This document shows positions 35,785 to 46,922 of a DNA stretch of 64,000 nucleotides, piece by piece. The DNA comes from Megalobrama amblycephala (Eukaryota > Chordata > Actinopteri > Cypriniformes > Xenocyprididae). Every line of letters starts with the position of its first letter. Within the stretch, counting starts at the first letter, position 1. The notes below the pieces were generated by a model. The model searched no databases and was not told the origin of the DNA. It was given only the letters and a program-made list of their open reading frames with translations. The DNA lies in the NCBI RefSeq assembly GCF_018812025.1, contig NC_063066.1:3616692-3680691 (forward strand), written 5' to 3'. Made by a program: the position numbers and the translations under genes.

Positions 35785-38518
35785 TACGGAAGAGGATTAG
35801 GGCCAAGCAATAATAAAAAAAAATGAAACCATCTCGCGATTAAAGTTGTTAAATTTCAAGAAAAAACTTGTTAAATTTCGAGAATAAAGTCAAAATAAAA
35901 TGTTGAGAATAAAGTCATTAAATTATGAGAATAAAGTCATTAAATTATGAGAATAAAGTCATTAAATTGACTAATTTAACGAATTTGTTCTCGTAATTTA
36001 ACGACTTTTTTCTCGTAATTTAACAAGTTTATTCTCAACATTTTATTTTGACTTTTTTTCTCGAAATTTAACGAGTTTTTTCTCAACATTTTATCTCGAC
36101 TTTTTTCTTGTAATTTAACGAGTTTATTCTCAACATTTCATTTTGACTTTTTTCTCGAAATTTAACGAGTTCTTTCTCAACATTTTATCTTGACTTTTTT
36201 CTCGAAATTTAACGAGTTCTTTCTCAACATTTTATCTTGACTTTTTTCTCGTAATTTAACGAGTTTATTCTCAACATTTTATCTCGACTTTTTTCTCGAA
36301 ATTTAACAAGTTTTTTTCTCGTAATTTAATGAATTTTTTTCTCGAAATTTAACGAGTTTTTTCTCAACATTTTATCTCGACTTTTTTCTCGAAATTTAAC
36401 AAGTTTATTCTCAACATTTTATTTTGACTTTTTTCTCGAAATTTAACGAGTTTTTTCTCAACATTTTATCTCGACTTTTTCTTGTAATTTAACGAGTTTA
36501 TTCTCAACATTTTATCTTGACTTTTTTCTCGAAATTTAACGAGTTCTTTCTCAACATTTTATCTTGACTTTTTTCTCGTAATTTAACGAGTTTATTCTCA
36601 ACATTTTATCTCGACTTTTTTCTCGAAATTTAACGAGTTTTTTTCTCGTAATTTAACGAGTTTATTCTCAACATTTCATTTTGACTTTTTTCTCGAAATT
36701 TAACGAGTTCTTTCTCAACATTTTATCTTGACTTTTTCTCGAAATTTAACGAGTTCTTTCTCAACATTTTATCTTGACTTTTTTCTCGTAATTTAACGAT
36801 TTTATTCTCAACATTTTATTTTGACTTTTTTTCTCGAAATTTAACGAGTTTTTTCTCAACATTTTATCTCGACTTTTTTCTTGTAATTTAACGAGTTTAT
36901 TCTCAACATTTCATTTTGACTTTTTTCTCGAAATTTAACGAGTTCTTTCTCAACATTTTATCTTGACTTTTTTCTCGAAATTTAACGAGTTCTTTCTCAA
37001 CATTTTATCTTGACTTTTTTCTCGTAATTTAACGAGTTTATTCTCAACATTTTATCTCGACTTTTTTCTCGAAATTTAACAAGTTTTTTTCTCGTAATTT
37101 AATGAATTTTTTTCTCGAAATTTAACGAGTTTTTTCTCAACATTTTATCTCGACTTTTTTCTCGAAATTTAACAAGTTTATTCTCAACATTTTATTTTGA
37201 CTTTTTTCTCGAAATTTAACAAGTTTTTTCTCAACATTTTATCTCGACTTTTTTCTTGTAATTTAACGAGTTTATTCTCAACATTTTATCTTGACTTTTT
37301 TCTCGAAATTTAACGAGTTCTTTCTCAACATTTTATCTTGACTTTTTTCTCGAAATTTAACGAGTTCTTTCTCAACATTTTATCTTGACTTTTTTCTCGT
37401 AATTTAACGATTTTATTCTCAACATTTTATCTCGACTTTTTTCTCGAAATTTAACACGTTTTTTTCTCGTAATTTAATGAATTTTTTTCTCGAAATTTAA
37501 CGAGTTTTTTCTCAACATTTTATCTCGAATTTTTTCTCGAAATTTAACACATTTTTTTCTCGTAATTTAACAAGTTTATTCTCAACATTTTATTTTGACT
37601 TTTTTCTCGAAATTTAACACGTTTTTTTCTCGAAATTTAACGAGTTTTTTCTCAACATTTCATTTGGACTTTTTTCTCGAAATTTAACGAGTTTTTTCTC
37701 AACATTTTATCTTGACTTTTTTCTCGTAATTTAACAAGTTTATTCTCAACATTTAATTTTGACTTTTTTCTCGTAATTTAACAAGTTTTTTCTCGTAATT
37801 TAACAAGTTTATTCTCAACATTTAATTTTGACTTTTTTCTTGTAATTTAACAAGTTTTTTCTCGTAATTTAACAAGTTTATTCTCAACATTTAATTTTTA
37901 CTTTTTTCTCGTAATTTAACAAGTTTTTTCTCGTAATTTAACAAGTTTATTCTCAACATTTTATCTTGACTTTTTTCTCGAAATTTAACAAGTTTTTTTC
38001 TCGTAATTTAATGAATTTTTTTCTCGAAATTTAACAAGTTTTTTCTCAACATTTTATCTCGACTTTTTTCTCAACATTTTATCTCGACTTTTTTCTCGAA
38101 ATTTAACAAGTTTATTCTCAACATTTTATTTTGACTTTTTTCTCGAAATTTAACACGTTTTTTTCTCGTAATTTAACGAATTTTTTTCTCGAAATTTAAC
38201 GAGTTTTTTCTCAACATTTCATTTTGACTTTTTTCTCGAAATTTAACGAGTTTTTTCTCAACATTTTATCTTGACTTTTTTCTCGTAATTTAACAAGTTT
38301 ATTCTCAACATTTCATTTTGACTTTTTTCTCGTAATTTAACGAGTTCTTTCTCAACATTTAATTTTGACTTTTTTCTCGTAATTTAACAAGTTTTTTCTC
38401 GTAATTTAACGAGTTTATTCTCAACATTTTATCTCGACTTTTTTCTCGAAATTTAACAACTTTATTCTCGAGATGGTTTTATTTTTTTATTATTGCTTGG
38501 CCCTAATCCTCTTCCGTA
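35785..38518. mobile_element. 2.7-kb TIR element carrying a minisatellite
   Basis: Terminal inverted repeats: TACGGAAGAGGATTAGGGCC then AAGCAATAATAAAAAAA on the left, TTATTGCTTGGCCCTAATCC then TCTTCCGTA on the right. The direct repeat GTTTTC flanks both ends (35779-35784 and 38519-38524). The interior is almost wholly a tandem array of TTTTTTCTCGAAATTTAACG AG-type and TCTCAACATTTTATCTCGAC-type units. The left 150 bases or so are in reverse orientation to the rest, so the ends could pair into a foldback. No open frame. I do not recognise the family. Confidence 0.78.
35860..38470. repeat. Minisatellite of TTTCTCGAAATTTAACGAG and TTCTCAACATTTTAT units
   Basis: Two alternating units of about 21 and 28 bases (CTCGAAATTTAACGAGTTTT and TTCTCAACATTTTATCTCGA, with CTCGTAATTTAACGAGTTTA as a variant) run for about 2.5 kb. 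Blocks of several hundred bases are duplicated: the order of variants near 36240-36480 recurs near 37040-37260. The motif resembles one sub-block of the array at 26150-28150. On the + strand the array is T-rich and has no open frame. Confidence 0.88.
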
Positions 38519-38821
38519 GTTTTCTATATGAATATATATAATAAAATATAATTTATTTCTGTGATCAAAGCTGAATTTTCAGCATCATTACTCCAGTCTT
38601 CAGTGTCACATGATCCTTCAGAAATCATTCTGATATGCTGATTTGCTGCTCAAGAAACATTTCTTATTATTATCAATGATTTATTTGAAAAATGTTTTGC
38701 AGTATAATAAATGCTTTTACTGTCACTTTTGATTAATTTGATGTATTCTTGCTATTAATTGTTATAATTATTAGAACTATTTAAACAGTAGTCTATGTAC
38801 TTTTAAATTGTATTTATATTA

Positions 38822-38853
<32 letters not shown>

Positions 38854-39054
38854 GTGCTTATTTAGTGTTTAATGTTCCCAGAATTACAAAAATGAGATTT
38901 AAACTCGTGATTAGACAAGAAAATTAGCAAAAACCCATTAGGAAATAAATAGAAAATAAAAAAAGGCTCTTGTAATGTTTAGTTTGACCTGTTTATGGTG
39001 ATGACAGAAGGTCCTTTCACTTAAAATTAAATTATAATTTACTTTTTTCTTTCC

Positions 39055-39545
39055 GTCAAACACAGTTATATTAAAAATATTCTGGCTCTTCCAAGGAGTG
39101 AATGGTACCCGAAGCCCAAAAAAGCACATCCATCCATCATAAAAATAATCCATACGGCTCCAGGAAGATAATAAAGGCCTTCTGAAGTGAAGCGATGGGT
39201 TTTTGTAATAAAAATATCCATATTTATAACTTTATAGGCTATAATCACTAGCTTCCGGTAACATCCGTCCGCGCATTCACAAGATAGTCAAGATCCGGCG
39301 TATGACGTAAGAGTGGCGTAAGCTTAGGTGGCGCTCTCGCGGTTCAAACAAACAAACTCAAGCTCCTCCCACATTTCCCTTTAAAATTCTCGTTTTAGAC
39401 TTCCAATTTGTGACCGGTGTTATCCTCTGTGCTTCCGTGTTCAGTACGTCATGCATTGAGTCAAAGTTCACTCTTCCGCCATAACTACAGTCATGCACAG
39501 AAGCCTGAATTCTGGTTCATAAAGTTATAAATATGGATATTTTTT
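39055..39545. mobile_element. Foldback MITE remnant
   Basis: A perfect 24-base inverted repeat pairs AAAATATCCATATTTATAAC TTTA (39211-39234) with its complement at 39520-39543. The left flank holds CTCCAGGAAGATAATAAAGG and CTTCTGAAGTGAAGCGATGG, blocks I associate with an abundant cyprinid foldback family. The right flank lacks the matching arm, so this is truncated. Non-coding. Confidence 0.6.
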
Positions 39546-39934
39546 ATTTATAACTTACTGATATTTTTTAACTTACTGAGGGAAAAAAAAAAAAAAAGTT
39601 GCAGGCCCTATTCGTGAAAAGTGTCTATTATTCTGCTCTGTCCAGTCTTTTGTTCCTTCCACTCTGTTCTTTCTCTCTACATTTTCCTTTCTGTTCAGCA
39701 CCCACCACCCTCTCCTGCTGTCCCATTTCCCCTCCTCCATCCTCTCGCAGAACATGACAGATCATTACAGGCCAATCGAGCGCAGGAGAACTTTATTTGT
39801 CGCAGGATAAATCACTCTGACACAACTGGGCGAAGAGATTGCTGCCCCGTCAGACGGCCGGGGTAATGAGGGGAGGGGCAGAGGGCCTGTGAGAAGAAAA
39901 CAACTTTCTTTTTTGTTGTTATTTCCTGCCATAG

Positions 39935-40040
39935 GAGGCGGCGGCGTCGGCCGTGGTGTCCTGCAGCCAAGAGAAGGAGAGCCTGCCGGAGAAGGGTCCT
40001 CCCAGCCCAGTGAAGTCCGAGAGAGAGGCTCTGCTCGTGG
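39935..40040 (+). CDS. enox2: enox2 coding exon (window exon 7)
   Basis: 106 bases, phase 0 in and phase 1 out (residues 219-253). The peptide is EAAASAVVSCSQEKESLPEK then GPPSPVKSEREALLV. The acceptor is TATTTCCTGCCATAG; the donor GTGG|gtgagt is near-consensus. The second half (SP(I/V)KSEREALLVG) is near-identical to human ENOX2 and marks the start of the conserved C-terminal domain. The Ala-rich first half is variable. One Cys (VVSCSQ) is present, not in the human CX4C arrangement. Confidence 0.9.
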
Positions 40041-41551
40041 GTGAGTTTCAACGACCGACGGGAAGCTCTTTTTCACACTTTATCTAATCAGATCTCAGAA
40101 GACCTGTACAAAAACCTCTTCTCATTATTTCCATCATCCACAGCTATCTCTGCTAGGGTGCAGGTGTTAATTGCCTGACCAAATGAGCCTCAAATGAGTC
40201 ACCTCGGATGCTTTTTAATGAGGAACTTTAACATGTCATCCACAGCACAGCCGGAAATGTGTGTGAGAGCGAGAGAGAGGCTGTGAAATGTGCCAAAATT
40301 GATGGCCAAAAACTCTGTCTAGGTAGACAGCTCGCTATATTTTGAGAAACAGCCAGAAAGGAAGAAATAATTGACTCTGTGCTGTTGAATTATTAAAAAT
40401 GAATGCACACCCTGAGGTGGTAATGTGGCCTCAAAGTGAAGGGGTGGTTACACCTCTGATTTTTAATAATTCAGTAATCCAGAGTCATTTACTCCACTTG
40501 TTACATGTACATTCGTTTATGCCAAAACATTTTTCATATGTTCAGAATGAGAAGTCGATTGCCGTGGCATGAGAGGAAGTGATATAATCCAGACGTGAAT
40601 TCTCTGCATGCGTAATTGCCTTGCCGCCGCACTTTTAGCACAGCTGTTTTTATTTGTATTTTATTTGGCTTATTTGCCAGTTCAGTGACCGGAAAGAGTG
40701 CTGATCCTGCTGATCCAGCTTCAGTAACCCCTAGTGCTGCTGGTTAGATTTCCATGAGCTCTTTCAGTCCATCAGATCTGCTTTAGCTCTAGTGTTTGAG
40801 GAGGACTAAAGGAGAATAGATCAGACGTAATGAAATGTGCATTGTGAGCCACATCACTATATGACCTGTTCATACAGCGGCTGTATAAAGCTGTCACGTT
40901 TACTCACTGCAGTCCTGTGCTATGGCTGTGTTCACACTGTCAGTCCAAATCTGATCTGAATTATAGAGGAGGAGCAAAGGCTATAGAATAACACAAGATG
41001 CATCACTCGTATTGTTTTGAATTGGAGAAAGTGCAACGCGCAATATGGCGTAATAAGTCCCGCCTTATAAATAAGAGCCAATCGCCGATTGGTAAAGTCA
41101 CGCATCACTGCAGCAACCGTTAGAAGCTCCGGTTCCTATAGAAACAGTCAGACGTGCGATTCCTATAGAGATGTGGAAACACAATTTCTGAGACAGTTGT
41201 TGTCAGATTTCAATGGTGATTTCAAATATGAAATTTAATCAAAAACTTGGCAAACAGTTTTGGAGAATTTGATGTTTCCCAATTCAAAGAGAAGAGATAG
41301 AAGCCGGCGAGTGAAATGACTTGTGTTAAAGGGCTTTATTCCATGCTGTCATGTTTACATTTAAATGACCAACTTTATCAAAACTTTGCAGTTGCACGCA
41401 ATCTTCTGCAGGCCTTCTGTCGTAAGATTTACAGTTTATACTTTTTTAGCAGATAAAAGGCCTCTTAGTGAAATTCTGAAATTTCAGATTGTGATATATG
41501 TGTGTTTTTGCTGCGAAATCTTTACTGAATTTTATAAACGTAAGAAACTCT

Positions 41552-42229
41552 GGTAACACTTTAGTATGGGGAATTAGGGATGCACCGAAAATTTTGGCCG
41601 ATACTGATAACCGATAATTCTTTATATTTAACCGATATATTGGCCGATAAATCTAAATCCAAATGTTTATAGAATTTTTGAGCGCTTGATTATAAAGACA
41701 AAAGTTTCACCATTTAATCCATGTCCCAAACACACAATTATAATGTACTCATTATAATATTATGTAGCTTATATGACAGACTTGCGCTGCACATGTTGCA
41801 CTTAACTGTATTTTCCTTTTTGAAGTGATTTCAATCATATTTAAAGCAATTCAAAACCATCATGATGAACAGTGCACTTCTGAAGTGTCTCAGCTAAAGG
41901 AAATTATCCATTATTTATCGGTTTTAATATATCAGCCAAAGTTTCTTATTAGGCTGATAATGATAACATTAAAAATGAACATATATCGGCCGATACCGAT
42001 ATGGTGGCCGATATATCATGCATCCCTATGGGGAACAATTCTCACTTTTAACTAGTTGCTTATTATCTTGCATATTAGCTGTTTATTAGTACTTATAAAG
42101 CACATATTAATACCTTATTCTGCATGATCATATTCTACATCCCTTAATCCTACCCAATACCTACCTTAATAACTATTAATAAGCAGTAAATTAGGAGTTT
42201 ATTGAGGCAAAAGTCCAGGAAAGTGTTAC
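41552..42229. mobile_element. Family C MITE with nested insertion
   Basis: Left end GGTAACACTTTAGTATGGGG (41552); right end AGGAAAGTGTTAC (about 42229). The element is split at GTATGGGGAA by the hAT-like element at 41575-42028 and resumes ACAATTCTCACTTTTAACTA. Landmarks are the reverse complement of the other family C copies (CATATTAATACCTTATTCTG). Confidence 0.8.
41575..42028. mobile_element. hAT-like MITE nested in family C
   Basis: Ends TAGGGATGCACCGAAAATTT and GATATATCATGCATCCCTA. Flanked by TGGGGAAT (41567-41574) and TGGGGAAC (42029-42036), an 8-bp target duplication with one mismatch. Subterminal CCGATA/TATCGG words recur on both sides (GGCCGATACTGATAACCGAT; TATCGGCCGATACCGATATG). Non-coding. 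Confidence 0.82.
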
Positions 42230-44211
42230 TGAAATGTTTTATAAATGAATATATTGCTAGTAATATTTCAAGATGAACACTCACTTCACTGAAGCAGCTT
42301 AGATGTACCTGATCATTTTCAGAAAAGTCATGTTACAATGTATCAACTTGATACATTAGAATTTTGAGGAATGTTTATTTGCATTTAATTGCATTGCATT
42401 ATATTATTAATAAAAACTACAGAGCTTTGATCATAAAACTAAGCATTTAAAATCATCTTAATAAGACATATTATTGGAAAATATAGAGTGATGACTGATA
42501 TTTATATGCATTTTGCAAGTAGTCTCATTTAGTTTCATTAAAAGCTTCATCTTTTGGCCATATAAACATTGTTATTGCTCAGTTTGAATAATATTCTCTT
42601 ATATTATACGTGCCATAATGTATCAAATATGATACTCAATTTTTATGATATCATTTTATACGTCTTTACAGGGTTAAAAATCCCAGGTATTTCTGGGTAA
42701 GAGTGGTTCAGGTCAGTTTTCTCCTATTGATTTCTATCCATCATGGCCTCCTAATAATCCCCATTTAATTGGCAACATCAGTCTGCTCTCCCCTCTGATA
42801 AAACACTGTAAATCGAAGCAATTACTACTGTTCCAAGCCCATTTGACTTTCTTTTAGTTAAATAAGGAAATGAATTAATTAAAACAAAATTAGAAATTCT
42901 TTAATTGTTGACCACAAGATCCACATGTTGTGTGCGGGGCTCCCAGAATTTGCACCATTTTGCCCTTATTCTCAAGTCATGTAAAAGTTTTGTCTTCCTC
43001 TTCACTGTAGCTACACTGCAACCAATTTCTGCTGCATAAGTTGCATGATGATGATTTTTGTCAGTTTTTTTGAGGTTTAAAGCTTCGGTTCACTGCTGAT
43101 TTTCTCATTTTGTCATTGCTAATCTCTTCTCGCTTCACATGGGTTTGGACTGACATGAGGTTGAGTAGAAAAAATGGCAGAATTGTCATTTTTGGATGAA
43201 GTACCCAGCACAGCTGCCAGCTCGGGGTGATTATTTAAGCACATACAGCATTATATCTTCTAGCAGATATGCATTATGCATTAATTAGTGAAACATTACA
43301 TTATTATGAAAGGTCCATTTTCTTTCACCTTACAATGTTTGGCTTTAGATCAATGTGTGTAAATGGAAAGGTATCCAAACACACTGCAATGAAACCATGT
43401 ATAATATATAATCTTTGTCTACAGTCCATCAAGACTAATGGAATATTGACTTTGCGGCACCTGTGCGCTTCTCTCTGGAGAGCTGCTTTGCTTCCCTGAT
43501 CATACCGTAATGCATTCAGAATAATTGAGTTATTCTCAATCACATTCGAGCCAGAAGTGCTAATAGCAGCTGTTATTGTTATTCCATATGTTTGAGTGTG
43601 TGAACGAAGCACTCGGCAGGCCGAAGAACAACCTTGATTACGCCAAACAGCATCAAAGCTGCAATTAAACACTTATAATCATTCGGAAAGTTCAAGAGGC
43701 AGAGTTAGCCGATGAGGACATCCACTTCAGGGAAAACACCTCAAGTACTTGGAATCATTTGCAAATCAGCGCTGATGCAGTAGTGCTCTGTTCCAAAACC
43801 AAGTGAGCTGCCTACTTAGACGGCATTTTAAGGCCTCGTAGGCACGCTCTCATTTTAATAATTATTCTGTCTTCTAAGATACCTCATTTGGGCCTGGATC
43901 TGAGGCAGCATTGTATCCTATGTGGGGCAAGCAATGCCAAAATGTTCTTTATATAAATATATTAACATAAGTACACTCAATTTATGTATATTTATCAAAA
44001 AAATATTTATATTTTTAAGCCTATTAAACTATTAAGTGTTAAAAATGGTGACTTTCAATTATACTGTAATGCTGAATGGCTGGAATTACTCATTTCATCC
44101 CCAGAAATTGAGAAAAAAAATCAATTTAATAGAGACATCAAAGGTTTTGGAACAGATATTAGGTTTATATTATATAGATGAGTTATTTTATCTTTGGCTT
44201 TGCTTCCACAG

Positions 44212-44297
44212 GAATCATCTCAACGTTTCTTCACGTCCATCCTTTTGGAGCCAGTATTGAATATATCTGCTCCTATTTACAGCGGCTGGACACTAAG
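44212..44297 (+). CDS. enox2: enox2 coding exon (window exon 8)
   Basis: 86 bases: two bases completing Gly, then 28 codons (residues 255-282), phase 0 out. The peptide is IISTFLHVHPFGASIEYICS then YLQRLDTK. The acceptor is TTTGCTTCCACAG; the donor AAG|gtatga is good. It matches human ENOX2 almost residue for residue up to YICSYL and keeps the Cys equivalent to human C558. A (CA)n tract begins a few bases into the following intron (44305-44328). Confidence 0.93.
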
Positions 44298-44658
44298 GTA
44301 TGAAACACACACACACACACACACACACCAGGATTTACAGTTCAGAGAATATCACTATTTATTTTCAGTTTAGTTAATTATTATTTAGATTTATTTATCT
44401 TCAGATGTTTTATTCCAGATGCATCATTAGCCACTCCATCTTACTGTGATTACAGATACTATACTTCAGCAGAAACTGCACCATAAAATGATACCATCAG
44501 AGTATAAAGTGCCCCTATTATGCTATTTTAAAGGTTACTCGTTTTGTTTCGGAGGTCTTCCATAACAGGTTTACACATGTCCAAGGTCAAAAAACACTTT
44601 AATCTTCTGATAATACACAGTCTGAAAACAGTTCTTCAAAGATTTGGTCTCTCTAAAC

Positions 44659-46032
44659 CAGAGGTGGGGAACATTGATCCTGCAGAGTTTAGCTCCAACC
44701 CTGAAAAAATCACTCACCTGCCTGTAACTTTAATAATCCTGAAGACCTTAGCCATTTCTCAATATGCGTTCTTGTCCGTACTTGTGTTCTTGTGGACTTG
44801 TGAAACGTCATCAGTCGCTGCCCAACTACTGTTCCAATTCAAAGTTCACATCTAGCCAAGTACAGTTCAAATCCCTGGATGTGTTCTTGATCCGCCCCTT
44901 TTATCGAGGATGCACCGAGAGGTGACTTGTGCAGACCTGAGACAGCCAGGTATCCCAGAAGGCATCACGCAGTAACCAGCAAGTAAATAGTAAAGGAGAA
45001 AACCTGCATAATTTAAACATATCACTGTTATTATGTCATGATATGTAGTTTTATGAGTTTTTCAGGCGAGATTATACTGGTTTAAAGCTCAAATTTGTGG
45101 TTTATTGATAAAGATAGTGCCTTTCTGAAAATTTGATCTGACATTGTCGGAGTTGTGAGATCCAGATGATCACCGGGCGCTCAGCGCTCATGTACCCAGC
45201 CGAGAGCAGCCTTACCTCGGCTAATCCTTCTGACGTTTGCCGCTGGTTCTGATGTCTCTGTAGCGGTTAAACATGACATAATTAGCCTTTTGTATAACTA
45301 ACGGTCGATCTTTGGTCTCATGAATCTATAATTTTTTTCCCTGGCTAATCGTTTTGGCTGAGGGCAAAGTGACGTTTCATAACTTTATATATTTAGGGTA
45401 TTTAACTTGACCACAACTAAAGCGCTGACTTTGTACGCTTGACTGAATTGTTTGCTTTATTTCTTATTGTATATTCTTATACCTTTTATAATGGCTATCA
45501 TTGATCATTAAAACTGACATTTAACAAAAAAGAGACAGGGTTGTGTTTTGTTATATTTCATTTTATTACAGTGAAGATAATCAGAATATGCAAATATATT
45601 AATATGTTTAATATTTTTGAAATGTAAACGTAAAGAGGCAGGGTTGTTTAATATTTAGTTTTGTTATAAATATGCAGACATTGAAGATAATCAATAAACG
45701 CGTTGCCTGAACCACATTTGTGAGGCTGTTAATATGTTTTGTTTTTTTGTTTGTTTTTTAAATAAAACGAAAAGAGGCAGAGTGGTGTTTTATAACACAT
45801 TTCATTTTATTGTTGCCTAAAATACATACAGAGATAACCAGAGAAGCCAGAGCGAGCTTGCTAAGCTGCATGAGTCGAACTTGCTAAGTCCCAACTACCA
45901 AGGACCCAAGTCCGAACTTCGCAAACTTGGTATTAGCTTCAAACTCTTGATTAGCTTCAAGTGTGTTTAATTAGGGTTGGAGCTAAACTCTGCAGGACAA
46001 TGGCCCCCCAGGATCAACGTTCCCCACCCCTG
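44659..46032. mobile_element. hAT-like MITE, middle level of nest
   Basis: Ends CAGAGGTGGGGAAC and GTTCCCCACCCCTG. Flanked by a perfect 8-bp duplication, CTCTAAAC (44651-44658 and 46033-46040). Subterminal inverted blocks pair GATCCTGCAGAGTTTAGCTC with GAGCTAAACTCTGCAGGAC. Between about 44755 and 45935 it is interrupted by another element. Confidence 0.85.
44755..45935. mobile_element. Innermost element of nest
   Basis: Begins GCCATTTCTCAATATGCGTT CTTGTCCG and ends near CGAACTTCGCAAACTTGGTA TT. The surrounding hAT-like sequence (CTGAAGACCTT on one side, AGCTTCAAACTCTTGATTAG on the other) reads through if it is removed. TTA flanks both sides. The right terminus lacks the GAGAAATGGC expected from the left, so it is truncated. 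Direct AAACG/AAAGAGGCAGGGTTGT blocks recur near 45520, 45630 and 45765. Confidence 0.55.
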
Positions 46033-46752
46033 CTCTAAACCCTCCTTTCAGAGAGTCTACTCTACTCTGATTGGTCAGATGGCCCAGTCTGTTTTGATTG
46101 GTCTACTGCTTACAGCATGTGTTGCAAACCAAATGGCCATTGCCATATCTGAATTTCAGCTCCAGATCTTCCTCAGCACTTGATAAACAGTGATACGAAC
46201 GATAACAGTGATGCTGTGTTTTTTAAATCAATTCCTCCTCCTTTTGAAGCACATGCAAAGTGGGCATTAACAGCGTCAATAATACGAACCAAGCTCTTCC
46301 ATTCTCAGCTACAACTACAGTGTTTGATGCTCAAAACAGACATTGTTCACAGACAGCCAATAATACCATAGGCTGCCATTATGCAAATTTGTTACATTGT
46401 TACATAGGTGTGTAACAGGACGTTCTTTTAGAAGATAATAACTTTATTTATCATGCACTTTAATCTTTAAAAGTTTGCAGACTTTTTATTTTCACAAACA
46501 GCCATATTACACACGTCATGAGAGGTAACATTTGAAAAAGCATAATAGGAGCACTTTAAGTTTAAGTTTTATTTGTGACATTCATAAGAATACAGCTGAC
46601 AGTTGAATGTGCCATGTTTTGCAGTAAACTGTGACTGTCATTACTCTGGCTTGTCCGGGGATTTCGAAGTCAAATAGCCCACACAAGAGAATTAAACTTG
46701 TCGCAAAGTTTGTGCAGTTCATGATACAGACATTTGAAATATATTCAAGTGT

Positions 46753-46922
46753 TTCTTCTTAGGCAGTTTGTAAATATGCACAAGATGGACATCTTTGACC
46801 ATTGCGCCACGTCTCGCAGCTTTTTCAGCATGTCGCACTCGAAACTTTCTTTTCCATTCGTCAGCACTGCGGCTTTGCAGTTGGATGCTATTATGTGCAA
46901 ACACTTCTTCTTAGGCAGTTTG
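46753..46922 (-). mobile_element. 131-bp repeat copy 1 flanked by 18-bp direct repeats
   Basis: The core 46769-46899 is 98-99% identical to 49151-49281 (two differences seen). Flanking direct repeats TTCTTCTTAGGCAGTTTG occur at 46753-46770 and 46905-46922, an 18-bp target duplication of the size made by LINE-type retrotransposition. On the - strand the core is open and reads HNSIQLQSRSADEWKRKFRV then RHAEKAARRGAMVKDVHLVH. One difference is synonymous in that frame. No poly(A) tail is visible. I do not recognise the peptide or family. Confidence 0.7.

Larger units (their letters stand above)
35690..38745. mobile_element. Family D MITE copy split by a later insertion
   Basis: Left part 35690-35784 (AAAAGGATGCATTTATTTGA, GTAATATTGTGAAATATTAT, AAAGAACTGTTTTC). 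Right part from 38519 (GTTTTCTATATGAATATAT, CTGTGATCAAAGCTGAATTT, ACTCCAGTCTTCAGTGTCAC). The two parts rejoin exactly as in the intact copy at 8360-8606, with GTTTTC duplicated at the insertion point. Confidence 0.8.
35452..39934 (+). other. enox2: enox2 intron, 4.5 kb, mostly repeats
   Basis: Intron between window exons 6 and 7. Nearly two thirds is the minisatellite-bearing element at 35785-38518. Poly(T) lies at about 38826-38853. The remaining unique stretch, 39545-39934, is pyrimidine-rich with no exon or RNA gene visible before the acceptor at 39934. Confidence 0.6.
40041..44211 (+). other. enox2: enox2 intron, 4.2 kb
   Basis: Intron between window exons 7 and 8. Family C with a nested element is listed separately. 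40041-41551 is mostly unique; 40385-40475 holds a 14-base inverted repeat (GAATTATTAAAAAT with ATTTTTAATAATTC) around a GC-richer loop. 42230-44211 shows no exon or RNA gene; 43795-43930 (CTGCCTACTTAGACGGC) may be a decayed element. Confidence 0.55.
44505..46558. mobile_element. Outer element of a three-level nest
   Basis: Inverted ends TAAAGTGCCCCTATTATGCT (44505) and AAAGCATAATAGGAGCACTT TA (46558). The interior flanks of the nested hAT-like element (CTTCAAAGATTTGGTCTCTC on the left; CCTCCTTTCAGAGAGTCTAC and CTCTACTCTGATTGGTCAGA on the right) belong to this element. Non-coding. Confidence 0.72.

Noticed and set aside
35860..38470. Regular repeats resembling a CRISPR array
   Set aside because: Units are contiguous without unique spacers, T-rich, inside a transposon in an animal gene.
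43325..43672. 115-codon - strand frame
   Set aside because: Overlaps a + strand frame in intron sequence and has no recognisable motif.
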